Made by a program: the position numbers and the translations under genes | Notes under the pieces: model-generated | What the model was told of the DNA's origin: nothing | The model's input: the letters and a program-made list of their open reading frames with translations, nothing else | The model's database searches: none | Assembly: GCF_028769735.1 (NCBI RefSeq) | Contig: NC_088178.1 | Coordinates: 13,914,857 to 13,978,856 of the forward strand | Direction of reading: 5' to 3' | From: Zonotrichia leucophrys gambelii | Taxonomy: Eukaryota; Chordata; Aves; Passeriformes; Passerellidae | Length of the DNA: 64,000 bases | In this document: piece by piece, positions 61,601 to 64,000 of the stretch | How positions within the stretch are numbered: position 1 is the stretch's first letter | Layout: each line of letters starts with the position of its first letter

Positions 61601-62907
61601 GAGCTGTATAACTGAGTTACCAGTTCTCTACAATATTCTGGGATATAACATTCATTTCTCTCAAACATCATCAGTCTTCTTCACTTAAGAACACTTTAAA
61701 AGAGTTGGACACTTTAACATCTTGTTGGAATAATAAAAAGTCTTAAACAATATATATTTAAGTCCTTCCCTACATTCTTGGTCATGACTAATTATTCATG
61801 ATGATGCTTTTCCTTCCTTCTCCTTTCTTTCCCCTTGATCCCAAAGAAAAAAGTATGTGAAGCATTTCTTATGATGTACTTCATAGTACCACTGTTAGAA
61901 GTGACAAATTTCATCAGTGCCTCAGCTGGATTTATCACTGCTCTGACAGCATGCAAGATGAATTTCCATTCAATCTGACAATTTCCATTCAATTTCCAAG
62001 TCCTCTGAAGTCCAAATGCAACTTGCATTTTAATAAATAGTATCCACTGAAAGTCATGAAATTAAGGAGCAGAGGATTTGATAGAAAACAGCACAAGTTG
62101 TGATTCCTTTATGTGTTGTTTGCTCAGCCTAACTTTTCTGTAACAGTCAGCTGAAGAGTATCGAGACTATTTTTGGTGAGCACTCCTCACCAAAGACATT
62201 GTTCTTTTGATGAACATTCCAGAGGAAACTAGGAGGATTTGTACTTGCCTTCTTTTTTTTTTTTTTTTTGTTTTGTGGCATTTAAGCCCATTTTTCTTAA
62301 AGCTTTCTGGCTTATGGTTATTATGAGCTCCCTTATGGGAAATACTGTGAATGTTGACTTTACAGTGACTGCAGACTCTGAATGCTCAGTACTTTGCTGA
62401 TTTCAGCTTTACTCACCTCTGGTTTGTCTAGCTAGCTTCTCAAATCTAATTTTCTTTTTCTCCCACTAATGACTCTGCTGATCAACTCATTTTGATATTC
62501 CAGAGTCTCAGTTAGTTTTGTGAGAAATACTCAATGTTGCAAAAAAGTGTCCTGGAGATTTATTTGGCAATATTCAGCTGCTTTTATCCTAAATGCATTC
62601 TGGAGGAGTGGATCTGAGGGGTATGTGGTACCACTTAAGATCCTGACTGTTGGAAAAGGCTTTTCTTACTAAGTGTTGATTTTTGCAGCTGTTTACATGA
62701 TATTGTTTTAAGCACAAATATCCCTTTTTAACTTCAGAATTACTTTGTGAAGCAAGTTTCCAAGAAGTTCTCCAGGAAAGCATCCAGAACATGAAAGCCA
62801 ACAACTGGATTCCTTTATGGCTTCTGCGGTATTCAGTCATTGTTAAAAGCAGAGGAATTATCAAGTCCAAAGGCTATATCATACAAGCTAAAAGAAATGC
62901 ATCTTAA
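55347..62907 (+). CDS. GCLM: GCLM, glutamate-cysteine ligase modifier subunit, complete, 7 exons
   Basis: This is the non-catalytic subunit that binds GCLC, lowers its Km for glutamate and relieves feedback inhibition by glutathione, in the first step of glutathione synthesis in the cytosol. Exons: 55347-55466, 57987-58052, 58410-58494, 59233-59289, 60491-60693, 60914-61028, 62738-62907. They sum to 816 nt, or 271 residues and a stop, against 274 in human. The start MGTEGARALLERADTLTLQ matches the family N terminus. Conserved blocks include LQTGNLLNWG, RKKCPST, CSALGVAQLDSVII, VAIGASDLDKT, NLASCCVMPPDLTAFAKE and YSVIVKSRGIIKSKGYI. The protein has an aldo-keto reductase-like fold. All phases join and no break is seen. 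Confidence 0.97.
62253..62269. repeat. Poly-T tract in GCLM intron 6
   Basis: A run of 17 T residues. No retroposon body is recognised next to it. Confidence 0.8.
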
Positions 62908-64000
62908 AACACTGGTTTTTTTGTTGGTGGTTTTTTTTTTTTTGTAAAGGCTGTTTAAATTTCTCTGGGATGGGGGAACATTGCATTTTTCATAGAAAGA
63001 TTTTTACAGCATTTATAATGAACTACCAAAAGTTGTAATTATTCAGTGTGATGTCAGTAGGAGTGTCTGTAATGTTCTAACACTATTTTTCTTAACTATT
63101 GATGGGTTCATTCAAAATATGAAATATTTCGGGGCTTTTTTAATTGAAGATATCTGTAGAGTAACAGTTTAAAATAATTTCCTTTTTATGACCAGTTCAC
63201 TGTAAAAAATAACATTATATTTTAGCTGCCATTAGGTAGCATGGAGAAACATATATTTTTGTTTTTTTAAAAAACAAATTTCTCTTAAATCATACTTACC
63301 TGGTGAATACATTTCAAGCATTCAAGGACTAGCTTTTATAGAAAAATTGTCATTTTTTTAATGATTCAATACCCCCAAAAATTAAGCTGTTATCTCATTA
63401 CTTGATATGTATATATAGTCAAGTCAGCTATTTAATTTGTGGGTGTGGGAAAACTGGTTTATTTTTAACATAGTGGAGAAAACCCCTATGATTTAGAAGA
63501 AAATGCATCTTCCAAATTACTTTCTGATTGTTACTTGAATTGCTTCTGGCTTCTTTGTGCCTCGATACGCTTCATTTAATGTTCGCACAAGTGTGATGGC
63601 ATTTTTACTGTTTGAAATAGAAACTGTATCAATAGTGAATGTTTAAAATAAGATTGGAAAACAAGCAGTGAAGAAATCTGTTCATCAAAAATTGTGCCTG
63701 TCTCCTTCTCAACTGTGGCTTGTTTTTTTGATACTTGTGAACTACACAAGCAATTAGCCAAGTAGAATAGACAGAAATGCTGATGCTGTTCACTAAAATT
63801 AATTAGTTCTTGTGAGGTTGCCTGGGAAACTTGTTGCTTGAGTGCCACTCAGAAAAGATGAAGCAAGGCTTAGCCTGAAGTTAGGTATCTTTCTGCTTAG
63901 CAGCAGATTAGCACATTGGCTTTTTAACCCCAGAGAGATTGCTGCAGCTAAGGCAAGGCTTTTGGTTTAATGTAGTCCTTGTGTCAAAAAGGCCTTTTCC
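62908..64000 (+). other. GCLM 3' UTR and downstream sequence (runs off the window)
   Basis: AT-rich sequence after the GCLM stop codon with T-rich runs and no second coding exon. I found no canonical AATAAA that clearly ends the transcript, so the 3' UTR probably continues. Mammalian GCLM also has a long 3' UTR. Confidence 0.6.

Overview
The window is avian nuclear DNA, probably from a songbird. The evidence is CR1 LINE fragments, a young LTR retrotransposon with 6-bp target duplications, GT-AG introns of modest size, and the vertebrate gene order ABCA4-GCLM. No bacterial or viral-genome features were seen. All coding exons were found by translating both strands and checking that splice phases join. 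The comparison proteins are recalled, not searched.

There are three protein-coding genes. (1) Positions 1-25812 (+) hold the 3' part of ABCA4, the photoreceptor retinoid/phosphatidylethanolamine transporter. By human numbering these are exons 19-49, from NBD1 to the stop codon. Thirty exons are intact and in phase, but no intact equivalent of human exon 37 (116 nt, transmembrane) could be found between 15303 and 17434. (2) Positions 28166-53194 (-) hold a complete 13-exon gene for a 312-residue protein of the very-long-chain trans-2,3-enoyl-CoA reductase (TECR) family. It is not a shadow of any long ORF: its exons are 27-128 nt and every junction is in phase. (3) Positions 55347-62907 (+) hold the complete 7-exon GCLM gene (271 residues), the modifier subunit of glutamate-cysteine ligase, with its 3' UTR running to the end of the window.

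ABCA4 and the TECR-family gene are tail to tail (about 2.35 kb between stop codons). The TECR-family gene and GCLM are head to head, each starting in its own CpG island, with start codons about 2.15 kb apart. A consensus antioxidant-response/MAF site lies just upstream of the GCLM start codon.

Mobile DNA: a 3.4-kb LTR element with two nearly identical 618/619-bp LTRs and a CAGACT target duplication sits in intron 1 of the TECR-family gene, inside an older CR1 copy. A solo LTR of the same family, with a GTTAAC target duplication, sits in reverse orientation in ABCA4 intron 47. The full element lacks recognisable gag-pol and is probably non-autonomous. Further CR1 fragments lie in ABCA4 introns.

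The two most interesting observations are the intact extra TECR-family gene between ABCA4 and GCLM, and the missing or decayed ABCA4 exon 37.
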